From: Mucilaginibacter daejeonensis
GTDB lineage: Bacteria; Bacteroidota; Bacteroidia; Sphingobacteriales; Sphingobacteriaceae
Reading direction: 5' to 3'
Assembly: GCF_020783335.1 (NCBI RefSeq)
Contig: NZ_CP086068.1
Span: 2,914,001 to 2,978,000, forward strand
Length of the DNA stretch: 64,000 nt
Part shown: positions 19,466 through 30,964 of the stretch, piece by piece
How the letters are laid out: every line of letters begins with the position of its first letter
Numbering within the stretch: the first letter of the stretch is position 1
The notes under the pieces: model-generated
What the model was told of the DNA's origin: nothing
Database searches by the model: none
What the model saw: only the letters and a program-made list of their open reading frames with translations
Position numbers and translations under genes: made by a program

Positions 19466-20932
19466 TTATCGTACCGGCAACGTTCCTAAAGCTCTTTGCA
19501 GGTCTATCTTGCTCGACAGCAACTGGAACATGGCGTTATAGTAGTTCAATTCGGCAGTGCGAAGGTCGGTCTGCGCTACAATGAGGTCTAGGTAGGTCTT
19601 GATACCTTCGCGGTATTGCAGACTTACGACCTTATAAACATCCTTGGCCAGGTCAACGTTCTGACCTAAGGCCTGCCAGTTGACCAAGTTACTTTTGTAA
19701 CCCGCCAATGCCTGGGTGTATTCGGTACTGATTGCGTTGCGGGTGTTCTCCAACTCGAGGTCGGTACGTTTCACTTGTAAGCGGGCTTTACTCAGGTTCT
19801 GCAGGCGTTTGGTTCCTGTAAAAATGGGCAGATTGAGCGACAGACCCACCAATGATGTAGGGAATGCGTTAGAATATAACTGCGAAAAATTATTATTGAA
19901 ATACAGGAGATTATATGAACCAACCGCTGATAGAGAAGGCAGGAATCCATACTTGTAGTAGCTCACATTCACGTTCTGGAGATTCTTTTGCGTTTCCAGT
20001 AAGCTGTACTCGATACGGTTACGAACGTTGAGCGACTGCAGGGTATCTACAGTCATCTCTTGCGTTAAGCGAGTGGAATCATAAGCGGTGTTCAGCGGCT
20101 TGTCAGGTTGGTAACCCATCAGCTGCTTTAAATAAGCAAGCCTGCTATTCACACTCTCTTGCAATTGCTTACGCGTAGCCAAAGAGTTGTTGAGGGCGAT
20201 GGTAGCCTGTTTGGCATCTATCTTATCGGTAACGCCGGCCTGATAGCGCGAAGTAGCGTCTTTAAGGTTCCGCTGCAAACGAATGATGTCTCCCTTGATG
20301 ATATCGAGCTGGCGTTGCGACAACAATACATCATAAAATGCCTTACTCACGTTTGCCACCACATCGATCTTGGCGCTTTGGGTATTTTGCTTATAGTATT
20401 GGCGTGAGAATTTTGAAGCTTTAGAGGCTTGCAATACCTCATTATTATAAATGACCTGACTGGCGCTCAAACCGAGGGACGAAACGTTGTTGGCGATCGC
20501 GAGCTGCTGCGTGCCAACACCCACGCCACCAGTACCCGTTCCCGTACCGCCAGTACCGTTACCGCCGGTACCCGTACCACCAGTTCCGGTTCCGGTGCCT
20601 GTTCCTGTGCCAGTGCCTCCTGTTCCGGTTCCGGTCCCGGTACCACCGCCTACACCGGCGGCCAAGTTAGCGTTCCGTTGCAAATAGTGTTGGAAACTGC
20701 CGGTGGAGTTCAACTGCGGAAGCCAGGCAGATAGACTGATCCTGATATCACGCTCGTTGATCTCTTCGTCGATATTGGCTTGTTTTACAGCAGGTTGATT
20801 GCGCAAAGCATAGTCAACACACTGCTGTAATGTAAGTGTTGACGTAACTGTGTCTCTGACAGTTTGTGCTAATAGCTGGTAAGGTATTACGGGCAAAGCG
20901 ATGATCGCGAACAGCCCCGCAAGTTTTTTCAT
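19466..20932 (-). CDS. TolC-type outer-membrane efflux protein with Gly/Thr repeat insert
   Basis: A 488-residue outer-membrane factor with signal peptide (residues 1-23, ending LLAQ). Two OEP repeats give the alternating long helices and beta strands of TolC. Residues about 95-140 are an almost pure Gly/Thr stretch placed between the first two predicted barrel strands (LNSTGSFQHYL and LGLSASQVIYN), so it should form the first extracellular loop. The ATG at 20932 (MKKLAGL) is chosen over one four codons upstream because it begins a proper signal peptide. It is the first gene of the efflux operon. Confidence 0.9.
   Translation of the reverse strand: MKKLAGLFAIIALPVIPYQLLAQTVRDTVTSTLTLQQCVDYALRNQPAVKQANIDEEINERDIRISLSAWLPQLNSTGSFQHYLQRNANLAAGVGGGTGTGTGTGGTGTGTGTGTGTGGTGTGGNGTGGTGTGTGGVGVGTQQLAIANNVSSLGLSASQVIYNNEVLQASKASKFSRQYYKQNTQSAKIDVVANVSKAFYDVLLSQRQLDIIKGDIIRLQRNLKDATSRYQAGVTDKIDAKQATIALNNSLATRKQLQESVNSRLAYLKQLMGYQPDKPLNTAYDSTRLTQEMTVDTLQSLNVRNRIEYSLLETQKNLQNVNVSYYKYGFLPSLSAVGSYNLLYFNNNFSQLYSNAFPTSLVGLSLNLPIFTGTKRLQNLSKARLQVKRTDLELENTRNAISTEYTQALAGYKSNLVNWQALGQNVDLAKDVYKVVSLQYREGIKTYLDLIVAQTDLRTAELNYYNAMFQLLSSKIDLQRALGTLPVR
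20513..20650 (-). repeat. Gly-Thr coding simple-sequence repeat in the OMF gene
   Basis: About 138 bp of imperfect GGTACC/GGTTCC-like hexamers (on either strand) encode GT/GTGG repeats. Units are in frame multiples of 3 or 6, so slippage would change loop length without a frameshift. Confidence 0.8.
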
Positions 20933-20944
20933 ATGTAGCGGCAT

Positions 20945-23622
<2,678 letters not shown>

Positions 23623-23626
<4 letters not shown>

Positions 23627-24606
23627 AGCAACGGGTACTAATTACCGGCGCCAGTGGTTTTGTTGGTTTTCATTTGATAGAAGCTGCTTTAAAGGCCGGC
23701 TATGAGGTTTACGCCGCTGTACGTAAGAGCAGCAAGGTGAACCATTTGAAGGATCTTGACATACAGTATGCCTACACCAACTTTAACAGTGTTGAAGCGC
23801 TACAAGAGGAGATCGAGCAGAATAAGTACGACCACATCATTCATGCCGCAGGTGTAACTAAAGCTAATTCTGCTTCCGAGTACGATGCGGTGAACACAAC
23901 CTACACGGTTAACCTGGCAAAAGCAGCGGTAGCAAGTAAGCGCATCCAAAAGTTCGTTTTTGTAAGTAGCCTGGCCGCTGTTGGGCCCCTGCCAAGTATT
24001 GAGGGCTGCCTTAATGAGGAAAGTACCCAAGCGCCGGTGACCGCCTACGGTCAAAGCAAAAAGCGAGCAGAAGAGGCACTAAAGAACATCGAGGGGCTTA
24101 ACTATGTGATCCTTCGCCCTACTGCTGTGTACGGCCCTCGTGATAAGGACATCTTGATCGTACTTAAGCAATTTGCCAACCGTTTTGAGCCCTACATCGC
24201 CAAAATGGACCAGCACCTTAGCTTCATCTACGTAAAAGATCTGGCGCAAGCTTGTGTATTGGGTCTGTCACATGGCCAACGGGAGGCTTACCTTCTATCT
24301 GACGGTAAGCGTTATGACCGTTACGAAATGGCGAATATTACAAAACGCTTACTTAACATCAGCACTTTTAGGATACATTTGCCGCTGCCGGTAGTAAAAG
24401 TAATTGCTCAGATGGCCGAAAGCGTTAGTCGGGTCACCAAAAAAGCATCCGCACTTAACGTGGAAAAGCTAAACGAACTTACCGCTGCCAACTGGATCTG
24501 CAGTATTGACAAAGCCCGTCAGGAGCTTGAGTTTTCACCCAAGTACGACCTGGAAAAAGGCCTTGAAGAAACGCTGACCTGGTACAAGGCCAATAAGTGG
24601 CTTTAG
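23623..24606 (+). CDS. Extended SDR oxidoreductase, candidate ceramide reductase
   Basis: A 327-residue NAD(P)-dependent epimerase/dehydratase-type protein. The Rossmann motif ITGASGFVGFHL starts at residue 6, and the catalytic YxxxK is in AYGQSKKRAEEA; SSLAAVGP provides the Ser. In proteobacterial ceramide operons a similar SDR (CerR) reduces 3-ketoceramide. The overlap with the GNAT gene and cotranscription with spt support the same job here. This is inference from context; the sequence alone says only extended SDR. Confidence 0.75.
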
Positions 24607-24721
24607 TTATTTGAACAGCGCCCACTGAACAGGGCTGAAGCCCGACATCCCTCGTATTTTTCTTTTCTTGATCGTGAGAAGATAAATGCAGCGATAATTA
24701 CGAAATCGTTTAAGTAAATAA

Positions 24722-24786
24722 AAATGGTCATATATTTGGAATTATAAAAACACATGACCAAAAGATATAAATGGTTTTGACCATTT
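24722..24786 (+). promoter_or_regulatory. ino1 promoter with TGGTCA/TGACCA repeats
   Basis: A -7 box TATATTTG lies at 24731-24738. TGGTCA at 24725-24730 touches it. TGACCA at 24755-24760 and TGACCA at 24778-24783 follow. AAATGGTCA (24722-24730) and TGACCATTT (24778-24786) form a 9-bp inverted repeat. The first two half-sites are 30 bp apart, about three helix turns, as in an operator. Confidence 0.5.
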
Positions 24787-24816
24787 AAATAGATCAATAC
24801 AACAAAAGTCACTAAA

Positions 24817-26139
24817 ATGGAAAACAACGTTAAACCCGCAAATGGCAAACTGGGCATACTCATCCCCGGATTAGGCGCAGTTGCTACCACCCTCATTGCG
24901 GGTGTTGAAGCAGTAAACAAAGGTTTGTCGAAACCGATAGGTGCCCTTACCCAAATGGGCAACATACGCTTAGGCAAACGTACCGAGAACCGTTACCCGA
25001 AGATCAAAGAATTCGTTCCACTTGCCGACCTCAACGATATCGTTTTTGGCGGATGGGATGTATACTCAGACAACGTGTACGAAGCTGCCGTTAAAGCCGA
25101 GGTATTGGAAAAAGGCCTAATTGATTCTGTAAGAGCAGAGCTGGAGCGTATAGTGCCGATGACCGCGGCATTTGATAAAAGCTACGCCAAAAACCTGGAC
25201 GGCACGCACATTAAACAAGGTACGCGTTTGGATATGGCCAACGAACTAATGGAAGATATCAAGAACTTCCAGGAGCAGAACGGCCTTGACCGCGTGGTGG
25301 TATTATGGTGCGGATCTACTGAAGTTTACTTTGAGGAGTCGCAAGTACACCAAAGCATTGAAGCCTTTGAGAACGGCCTGGCCGCTGATGACAAACTTAT
25401 AGCTCCAAGTATGCTATATGCTTACGCAGCGCTTAAACTAGGTGTCCCTTTCGTGAATGGCGCTCCAAACCTTACCGTTGACATCCCGGCCTTGGTAGAG
25501 TTAGCCAGAGAGACCGAGACACCTATCGCTGGTAAAGACTTTAAGACCGGACAGACCTTGATGAAAACTATAGTTGCACCTGGATTAGCTGCTCGTGCTC
25601 TGGGTGTTAACGGATGGTTCTCTACCAACATCTTAGGTAATCGTGATGGTTATGTGCTGGATGATCCGGATAACTTTAAGACCAAGGAGGTATCTAAATT
25701 GAGCGTACTGGAAGAGATATTCAAACCAGAAGTGAACCCAGATCTTTATGGCGACATGTACCACAAAGTACGTATCAACTACTACCCTCCTCACGGCGAC
25801 AGCAAAGAGAGCTGGGACAACATCGACATCTTTGGCTGGTTAGGCTACAAGATGCAGATCAAGATCAACTTCCTTTGCCGCGACTCGATCTTGGCGGCTC
25901 CGGTAGCGCTGGATCTGGCCCTGTTCATTGACCTGGCCAAACGTGCCGGCATGAGCGGCATACAAGAGTGGTTATCATTTTATCTTAAATCACCTCAAAC
26001 AGCACCTGGTCTTGCGCCAGAGCACGATATCTTTAAACAGCTGACCAAGCTGCAGAACACCTTACGCCACATGATGGGTGAGGATCTGATCACACACCTG
26101 GGACTTGATTACTATCAGGACCTGGTAGATGTGATGTAA
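24817..26139 (+). CDS. ino1: Myo-inositol-1-phosphate synthase (inositol-3-phosphate synthase)
   Basis: A 440-residue NAD-dependent enzyme that converts glucose-6-phosphate to inositol phosphate. Seen: the N-terminal nucleotide-binding GLGAVATTLIAGVEA (residues 14-28), a long central region, FVNGAPNLTVDIPALVELA, and DFKTGQTLMKTIVAPGLAAR. RINYYPPHGDSKESWDNIDI and the Lys-rich MQIKINFLCRDSILAAPV follow in the catalytic domain. In Bacteroidota it supplies head groups for inositol lipids. It forms its own unit between a regulated-looking promoter and a strong terminator. Confidence 0.93.
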   Translation: MENNVKPANGKLGILIPGLGAVATTLIAGVEAVNKGLSKPIGALTQMGNIRLGKRTENRYPKIKEFVPLADLNDIVFGGWDVYSDNVYEAAVKAEVLEKGLIDSVRAELERIVPMTAAFDKSYAKNLDGTHIKQGTRLDMANELMEDIKNFQEQNGLDRVVVLWCGSTEVYFEESQVHQSIEAFENGLAADDKLIAPSMLYAYAALKLGVPFVNGAPNLTVDIPALVELARETETPIAGKDFKTGQTLMKTIVAPGLAARALGVNGWFSTNILGNRDGYVLDDPDNFKTKEVSKLSVLEEIFKPEVNPDLYGDMYHKVRINYYPPHGDSKESWDNIDIFGWLGYKMQIKINFLCRDSILAAPVALDLALFIDLAKRAGMSGIQEWLSFYLKSPQTAPGLAPEHDIFKQLTKLQNTLRHMMGEDLITHLGLDYYQDLVDVM

Positions 26140-26163
26140 GCGGTTGCATCATATATCTCTAAA

Positions 26164-26189
26164 GGGGCGTTCTTTAACGCCCCTTTTTT
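26164..26189 (+). terminator. Intrinsic terminator after ino1
   Basis: GGGGCGTT/AACGCCCC with a 4-nt loop and six T residues. Confidence 0.92.
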
Positions 26190-26301
26190 GTTATGTACCT
26201 TCTTTACGTACTGATCTAATGTGATCTTAATTATTAAGGATACTTAACAATATCACCCTGATCATGTATTTTTACGAATGATAAGCTGACTATTTTATGA
26301 A

Positions 26302-26347
26302 ATAGTTACGTAACATAAACGTTCAATAAGCGTTGTTATGTAACTAT
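26302..26347. repeat. Long inverted repeat upstream of the DUF5686 gene
   Basis: ATAGTTACGTAACATAAACG (26302-26321) pairs with CGTTGTTATGTAACTAT (26331-26347) apart from a 3-nt bulge and one mismatch. The left arm itself contains the palindrome GTTACGTAAC. It lies about 95 bp before the start codon and could be an operator or a leader hairpin. Confidence 0.5.
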
Positions 26348-26440
26348 CTGGCGTTTTGATCATCAAGAATGTTCATTATGCTATTAGCTCTTACGTAATA
26401 ATTTGATCATTAAATCGTATCTATCTTCTGTTTGATCTGA

Positions 26441-28996
26441 ATGTGCTTTAAAAAATATATCAAGTTCTTATACATATCGCTTGCCTGTCTTTGGAGTATA
26501 TCGGTACAGGCACAAAGTACAGTGATCACCGGTACGGTGACGGATGCAGCCACCCGGCAGCCCCTATCGTTCGTTACAGTAAGTTTCCAGGGCACCACTA
26601 CCGGCGCCAGCACCAATGATAATGGAAAGTACAGTTTAAGCACCACCAACACGTCATTTACCAAATTGCAGGTATCTTTTGTAGGTTATCGTACTGCCGT
26701 ATATACGATCACCCCTGGTAAGACCCAGCAACTGGACATCAAACTTGTGGCCGACAGTAAGCAGCTAAGCGAGGTGGTGGTGAAACGCGGAAAGAAACAA
26801 CGTTACACAAATAAGGACAATCCCGCCGTTGAACTGATCCGCAAGGTGATCGCTAACAAAGAAAAGAACCGCCCGGAAGCGTATAACTATGTGGAGTACA
26901 AGGGTTACGAACGTTTAAATCTGTCATTCATTAACGTATCGCCTCAGTTCAGCGATCGTAAGTTCTTCCGTAAGTATAAGTTCCTGATCGATAACCGTGA
27001 CACTACCAGTGTACCCGGCAAGAACCTGCTCCCAATCTTCCTGAACGAGAAGGTATACAATTACTACTATAGCAAGAACCCCGAGCGACGCAAGACCAAG
27101 GTACTGGGCGAAAAGGGTGTTGAATACAGTGCCGCGATCAGCAGCGATGGTATAGCAGTATATTTTAAACACTTGTACCAGGATATTGACATTTACGCCA
27201 ACAGCAGCGTGATCGTCACCAACGATTTCCTGAACCCGATAGCCGACGGTGCTCCTGGTGCATACAAGTTCTTTATCACCGACACTGTGGAGGTGAATGG
27301 TGCTAAGTTGGTCGAACTGAGCTTTACCCCGCGCAACGTGCAGGATATGCTCTTTGAGGGGAACATTTACATTACCCTCGATGGCAACTATGCGGTACAA
27401 AAGGCACAACTGACGCTTAACCGCAAGATCAACCTCAACTGGGTAAAGGAGATGACCATCAACCTGGAGTTCGAGCAGAACCCCGATGGTCGTTATCATC
27501 TGAGCAAGAGCACGACCCTTGCCGATTTTGGTTTATCGAAAAAGAAAGAAGGCGGTGTATTCGGACAGCGAACGATGGTGTTCAAGGAATACAAGGTTAA
27601 CGTACCTCGGCCCGACACCACTTACCAGGGCACCAGCGAGATAACCTCTGATGAAGTAAAACACCGTAGTGCCGATTTTTGGGCGAAGAACCGTTTAGAT
27701 ACCCTGAGCACCGCCGAAGCCAAGACCTACGACAACATCGACAGCGTTGGCCGTATGAAATCATTCAGGCGTACGGTAGATATCGCGTCGCTCCTGTTGT
27801 TCGGCTACAAATCGGTTGGTCCGTGGGATATCGGTCCGGCAAATACATTTTACAGCTTCAACCCTGTGGAAGGGTTCAGGCTAAGGGTAGGTGGACGTAC
27901 CAATGTGGAGTTCAGCAAGCGAGCGTTGATAGAGACGTATGTGGCTTACGGATTCAAGGATGAGCGCTTCAAATACTTTCTGGCAGGCGCATGGTCGTTC
28001 AACAAGAATAGGCTCTATCAGTTTCCGGCACATTACATCAGGGCAAGCTTCCAGCGTGATACCCGAATCCCAGGGCAAGACCTGCAATTCGTTCGGGAGG
28101 ATAACTTCCTTTTATCTTTCAAACGAGGCAACAACGATAAATATCTGTATAACGACTTTTACCGGTTCGATTGGGTGAAAGAGTTCCCTAACCGTTTCTC
28201 ATACACCGTCAGCCTGCGCAGGTGGACCCAAAGCCCTGCCGGCTCGCTGTATTTCACCAACCGTGTGAACGGCATCCCTAATACGATAGAGCGCCTCACC
28301 ACCAGCCAGGCTATGCTGCAGTTGCGGTACGCGCCTCATGAGGAATTCTATCAAGGTAAGATCTATCGCAAATCGTTCTGGAACAAGTATCCGGTGATCA
28401 CGCTTGACTACACCGCGGGTTTAAAGAACGTACTGGGCGGCGAGAACAGCTACCATGAGTTGACGCTGAATTTCTACAAGCACTTCTTTTACAAACAGCT
28501 TGGCTTTGCCGACCTGACCGTAGAAGGAAGCAAGATATTTGGGCAGGTACCTTACCCGTTATTGGCTATCCACCGGGCTAACCAAAGCTTCTCGTTAGGG
28601 ATCAACTCATACAACTTAATGAACTTCCTGGAGTTCGTGAGCGACCACTATGCTTCCGTAAATTACGACCATCACTTCAATGGCTTATTGTTTAACCGTG
28701 TACCTCTGCTGAGTAAGCTGAAGTGGCGCGAGGTGATGCAGTTCAAGACCATCTTTGGTGGCGTGACCGACCGTAACAACCCCGCTTTGCATCCATCGTT
28801 GTACGAGTTCCCTCGCTATGCCGATGGCACGCCGATCACTTATACCTTGAACGGCAAGCCTTACCTTGAGGGTAGTGTGGGTATCGAGAACATCTTCAAA
28901 CTGCTCCGGGTCGACCTCGTTCGTCGCTTCACATACCTGAACAATCCTGATGTGCCTAAATGGGGGATCAGAACGCGCGTACAATTCGTTTTTTAG
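26441..28996 (+). CDS. DUF5686 and carboxypeptidase-regulatory-like outer-membrane protein
   Basis: An 851-residue exported protein. After a signal peptide (residues 1-24, ending SVQAQ) comes a carboxypeptidase-D-regulatory-like domain (about 27-110, VITGTVTDAATRQPLSFVTV). A DUF5686 region follows from about 120, and the C-terminal 400 residues look like an outer-membrane barrel ending in RVQFVF, with a terminal Phe. It heads a five-gene operon with lipid genes (33 bp to the next). An export or surface role for the lipids is only an idea. Start codon is ATG. Confidence 0.82.
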   Translation: MCFKKYIKFLYISLACLWSISVQAQSTVITGTVTDAATRQPLSFVTVSFQGTTTGASTNDNGKYSLSTTNTSFTKLQVSFVGYRTAVYTITPGKTQQLDIKLVADSKQLSEVVVKRGKKQRYTNKDNPAVELIRKVIANKEKNRPEAYNYVEYKGYERLNLSFINVSPQFSDRKFFRKYKFLIDNRDTTSVPGKNLLPIFLNEKVYNYYYSKNPERRKTKVLGEKGVEYSAAISSDGIAVYFKHLYQDIDIYANSSVIVTNDFLNPIADGAPGAYKFFITDTVEVNGAKLVELSFTPRNVQDMLFEGNIYITLDGNYAVQKAQLTLNRKINLNWVKEMTINLEFEQNPDGRYHLSKSTTLADFGLSKKKEGGVFGQRTMVFKEYKVNVPRPDTTYQGTSEITSDEVKHRSADFWAKNRLDTLSTAEAKTYDNIDSVGRMKSFRRTVDIASLLLFGYKSVGPWDIGPANTFYSFNPVEGFRLRVGGRTNVEFSKRALIETYVAYGFKDERFKYFLAGAWSFNKNRLYQFPAHYIRASFQRDTRIPGQDLQFVREDNFLLSFKRGNNDKYLYNDFYRFDWVKEFPNRFSYTVSLRRWTQSPAGSLYFTNRVNGIPNTIERLTTSQAMLQLRYAPHEEFYQGKIYRKSFWNKYPVITLDYTAGLKNVLGGENSYHELTLNFYKHFFYKQLGFADLTVEGSKIFGQVPYPLLAIHRANQSFSLGINSYNLMNFLEFVSDHYASVNYDHHFNGLLFNRVPLLSKLKWREVMQFKTIFGGVTDRNNPALHPSLYEFPRYADGTPITYTLNGKPYLEGSVGIENIFKLLRVDLVRRFTYLNNPDVPKWGIRTRVQFVF

Positions 28997-29029
28997 TTAA
29001 CTTAGCGCCCTATTTCTTTTTCTATCAAC

Positions 29030-29746
29030 ATGGCACAGCAAACGTTGCGTACAAGCCTTCAATTGGGCATATATAAGGTCATTGATCCCTTTGTTAAGTT
29101 ACTGATCAAAATGGGGCTTACCCCTAACGCAGTTACGCTCATTGGTTTCATCCTTAATATTGGTGTAGCAGCGATATTTATTTGGGGTGCCGAAGAAGGT
29201 GTACGTGATGATCTTTCAGAAGTGGGCTGGGCCGGTGCGCTGATCCTTTTTGCCGGATTATTTGATATGCTTGACGGCCAGGTGGCCCGCTTAGGCAACA
29301 TGAAGTCGGTCTTTGGTGCGCTGTTCGATTCGGTGCTTGACCGTTACAGCGAATTGATCATGTTCTTGGGTATTTGCTATTACCTGGTGGCCAACCACTA
29401 CTTCCTAAGCTCTATATTCGCTTTTGTGGCTCTCATCGGCTCCATGATGGTGAGTTATGTGCGCGCCCGTGCCGAAGGCTTAGGCGTGGAGATCAAAGGC
29501 GGACTGATGCAACGCCCTGAGCGCGTAGTGACCATCGGTGTTTGCGCGTTAGCATGCGGCATCGCTTCCAATTATATTGGTGGCGATTACAAATACTTTG
29601 TGACCGGTATCAAGTACCACGTGTTCGAGACCATGTCCATCTTTACCTTCCCTATCGCCATACTGGCGGTGCTGACCAACCTTACCGCTTTCCGCCGCTT
29701 AATGGATGCCCAAAAAGCATTGACAGCGTTAGAGAACAAAGCCTGA
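29030..29746 (+). CDS. CDP-alcohol phosphotransferase, likely phosphatidylinositol(-phosphate) synthase
   Basis: A 238-residue membrane enzyme. The full family motif D-x2-DG-x2-AR-x8-G-x3-D-x3-D is present: Asp79, Asp82, Asp100, Asp104 (DMLDGQVARLG...GALFDSVLD). About six hydrophobic segments surround it. The family moves a CDP-lipid phosphatidyl group onto an alcohol. With ino1 and an Aur1-like gene next door, inositol phosphate or inositol is the likely acceptor, as described for Bacteroides inositol-lipid clusters. PG phosphate synthase is the alternative. Only 11 bp separate it from the next gene. Confidence 0.82.
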   Translation: MAQQTLRTSLQLGIYKVIDPFVKLLIKMGLTPNAVTLIGFILNIGVAAIFIWGAEEGVRDDLSEVGWAGALILFAGLFDMLDGQVARLGNMKSVFGALFDSVLDRYSELIMFLGICYYLVANHYFLSSIFAFVALIGSMMVSYVRARAEGLGVEIKGGLMQRPERVVTIGVCALACGIASNYIGGDYKYFVTGIKYHVFETMSIFTFPIAILAVLTNLTAFRRLMDAQKALTALENKA

Positions 29747-29757
29747 TAATAAACATC

Positions 29758-30327
29758 ATGACCAAAAATATTCGAACCGCTTTAGTGGCGGGCTTTGCCC
29801 TATTGACCTTTTGCGCACATGCTCAAAAGATAACTACCGACTCTTTGTATAAGCTGCCCGGTAACCCGTACCGTGTACTGCCCGAGCATGTGAGCCGGTT
29901 GTTCTACGTGCAGCGTACGCCCAACGATAACACCATCGTTTACGAATTGAAGATGGGCGATAACGGACTTCCAGATGAGGATGAGCCAGTGCATCCGTAT
30001 TGGATCCGTTATCATGACAAAGGCGAAAAAGCCGAGCTGAACTTCATACAACGCAAATTTGCTTATGGCATCACCTCAAAACCACTGGGTAATGGCCGCT
30101 TTGATATCAGATTTGTGTCATACAAAAAATTCCCGCTACTCCTGATGAAGGGTACTGACGGAAAATATCATATCTTCGCAACGATATCTCAACGCCAGTT
30201 CATAGTTAACCGTATCTTTGTGAAAATTGAAGGCGGCTCGTTCTGGGTCCCCAATGTGCGTTATGTAGAGTTCAAAGGAACCGACCCGGCGACCGGCAAA
30301 GAGGTCACCGAGCGTTTCAAACCCTGA
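29758..30327 (+). CDS. DUF4833-like exported protein
   Basis: A 189-residue protein with a signal peptide (residues 1-22, ending CAHAQ). The mature domain is beta-rich, with RLFYVQRTPNDNTIVYEL, PYWIRYHDKGEKAELN and AYGITSKPLG. I recognise it with moderate confidence as DUF4833, a family I recall from the inositol-lipid locus of Bacteroides. Its place between a CDP-alcohol phosphotransferase and a fatty-acid hydroxylase (6 bp gap) says lipid metabolism; its activity is unknown. The open frame extends upstream, but the ATG at 29758 begins the signal peptide. Confidence 0.72.
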   Translation: MTKNIRTALVAGFALLTFCAHAQKITTDSLYKLPGNPYRVLPEHVSRLFYVQRTPNDNTIVYELKMGDNGLPDEDEPVHPYWIRYHDKGEKAELNFIQRKFAYGITSKPLGNGRFDIRFVSYKKFPLLLMKGTDGKYHIFATISQRQFIVNRIFVKIEGGSFWVPNVRYVEFKGTDPATGKEVTERFKP

Positions 30328-30333
30328 TGAGTG

Positions 30334-30960
30334 ATGAAAAAGAACTATGTTTCAAATTCGAGCGATAGTGTGCGGATGTTCAAGAGCGACCTTCTGGAAG
30401 CTTTGAGCAAAGTTCATTGGACCGTTCCGCTATACGTTTATATCCCGATCATTGGTTACCTGTGCTATCTGGCACTTACGCATAGCACGGTCAGCGTAAT
30501 GGGCTTTTTTGGCTTGTTCCTGGGAGGCCTGGCATTTTGGACCTTTGCCGAGTATGTACTGCACCGCTTTGTGTTCCATTATGTACCTAAGGCTCCCTGG
30601 GCACTACGTATCCACTTTATCTTCCATGGGGTGCATCACGATTACCCAAGTGATGCTTTGCGCCTGGTGATGCCACCATCGGCCAGTATACCTATGGCCA
30701 CTATCTTGTTCCTGCTCTTTAACTGGATCTTACCTCCTACTTATATCTACTCGTTCTTTCCGGGCTTTTTGGTAGGTTACCTGATCTATGATATATCGCA
30801 CTATGCGATCCACCATTTCAACTTCAAAGGTGGCATGTGGAAACGCATCAAACAGCATCATATGCTGCACCACTACCAAGACCCGACCAAGGGTTATGGT
30901 GTAAGCTCACCAGTGTGGGACAAAGTGTTCGGTTCTGATTTCATTAAGAAAGCCAAATAA
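30334..30960 (+). CDS. Fatty-acid hydroxylase (sterol desaturase superfamily)
   Basis: A 208-residue di-iron membrane enzyme. The histidine clusters are complete: YVLHRFVFHY, HFIFHGVHHDYP, YAIHHF and KQHHMLHHYQ. Four hydrophobic segments surround them. Family members 2-hydroxylate the acyl chain of sphingolipids (FA2H/Scs7). The operon context with sphingolipid genes makes N-acyl 2-hydroxylation the natural guess. A GTG three bases upstream could also start the protein. The gap to the next gene is 4 bp. Confidence 0.85.
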   Translation: MKKNYVSNSSDSVRMFKSDLLEALSKVHWTVPLYVYIPIIGYLCYLALTHSTVSVMGFFGLFLGGLAFWTFAEYVLHRFVFHYVPKAPWALRIHFIFHGVHHDYPSDALRLVMPPSASIPMATILFLLFNWILPPTYIYSFFPGFLVGYLIYDISHYAIHHFNFKGGMWKRIKQHHMLHHYQDPTKGYGVSSPVWDKVFGSDFIKKAK

Positions 30961-30964
30961 GTTA

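Noticed and set aside
20513..20650. CRISPR array
   Set aside because: The repeat is short, contiguous and in frame inside a coding sequence, with no spacers and no cas genes.
26302..26347. Transposon terminal repeats
   Set aside because: The arms are only 10 nt apart, with no transposase or target duplication; a hairpin or operator is simpler.
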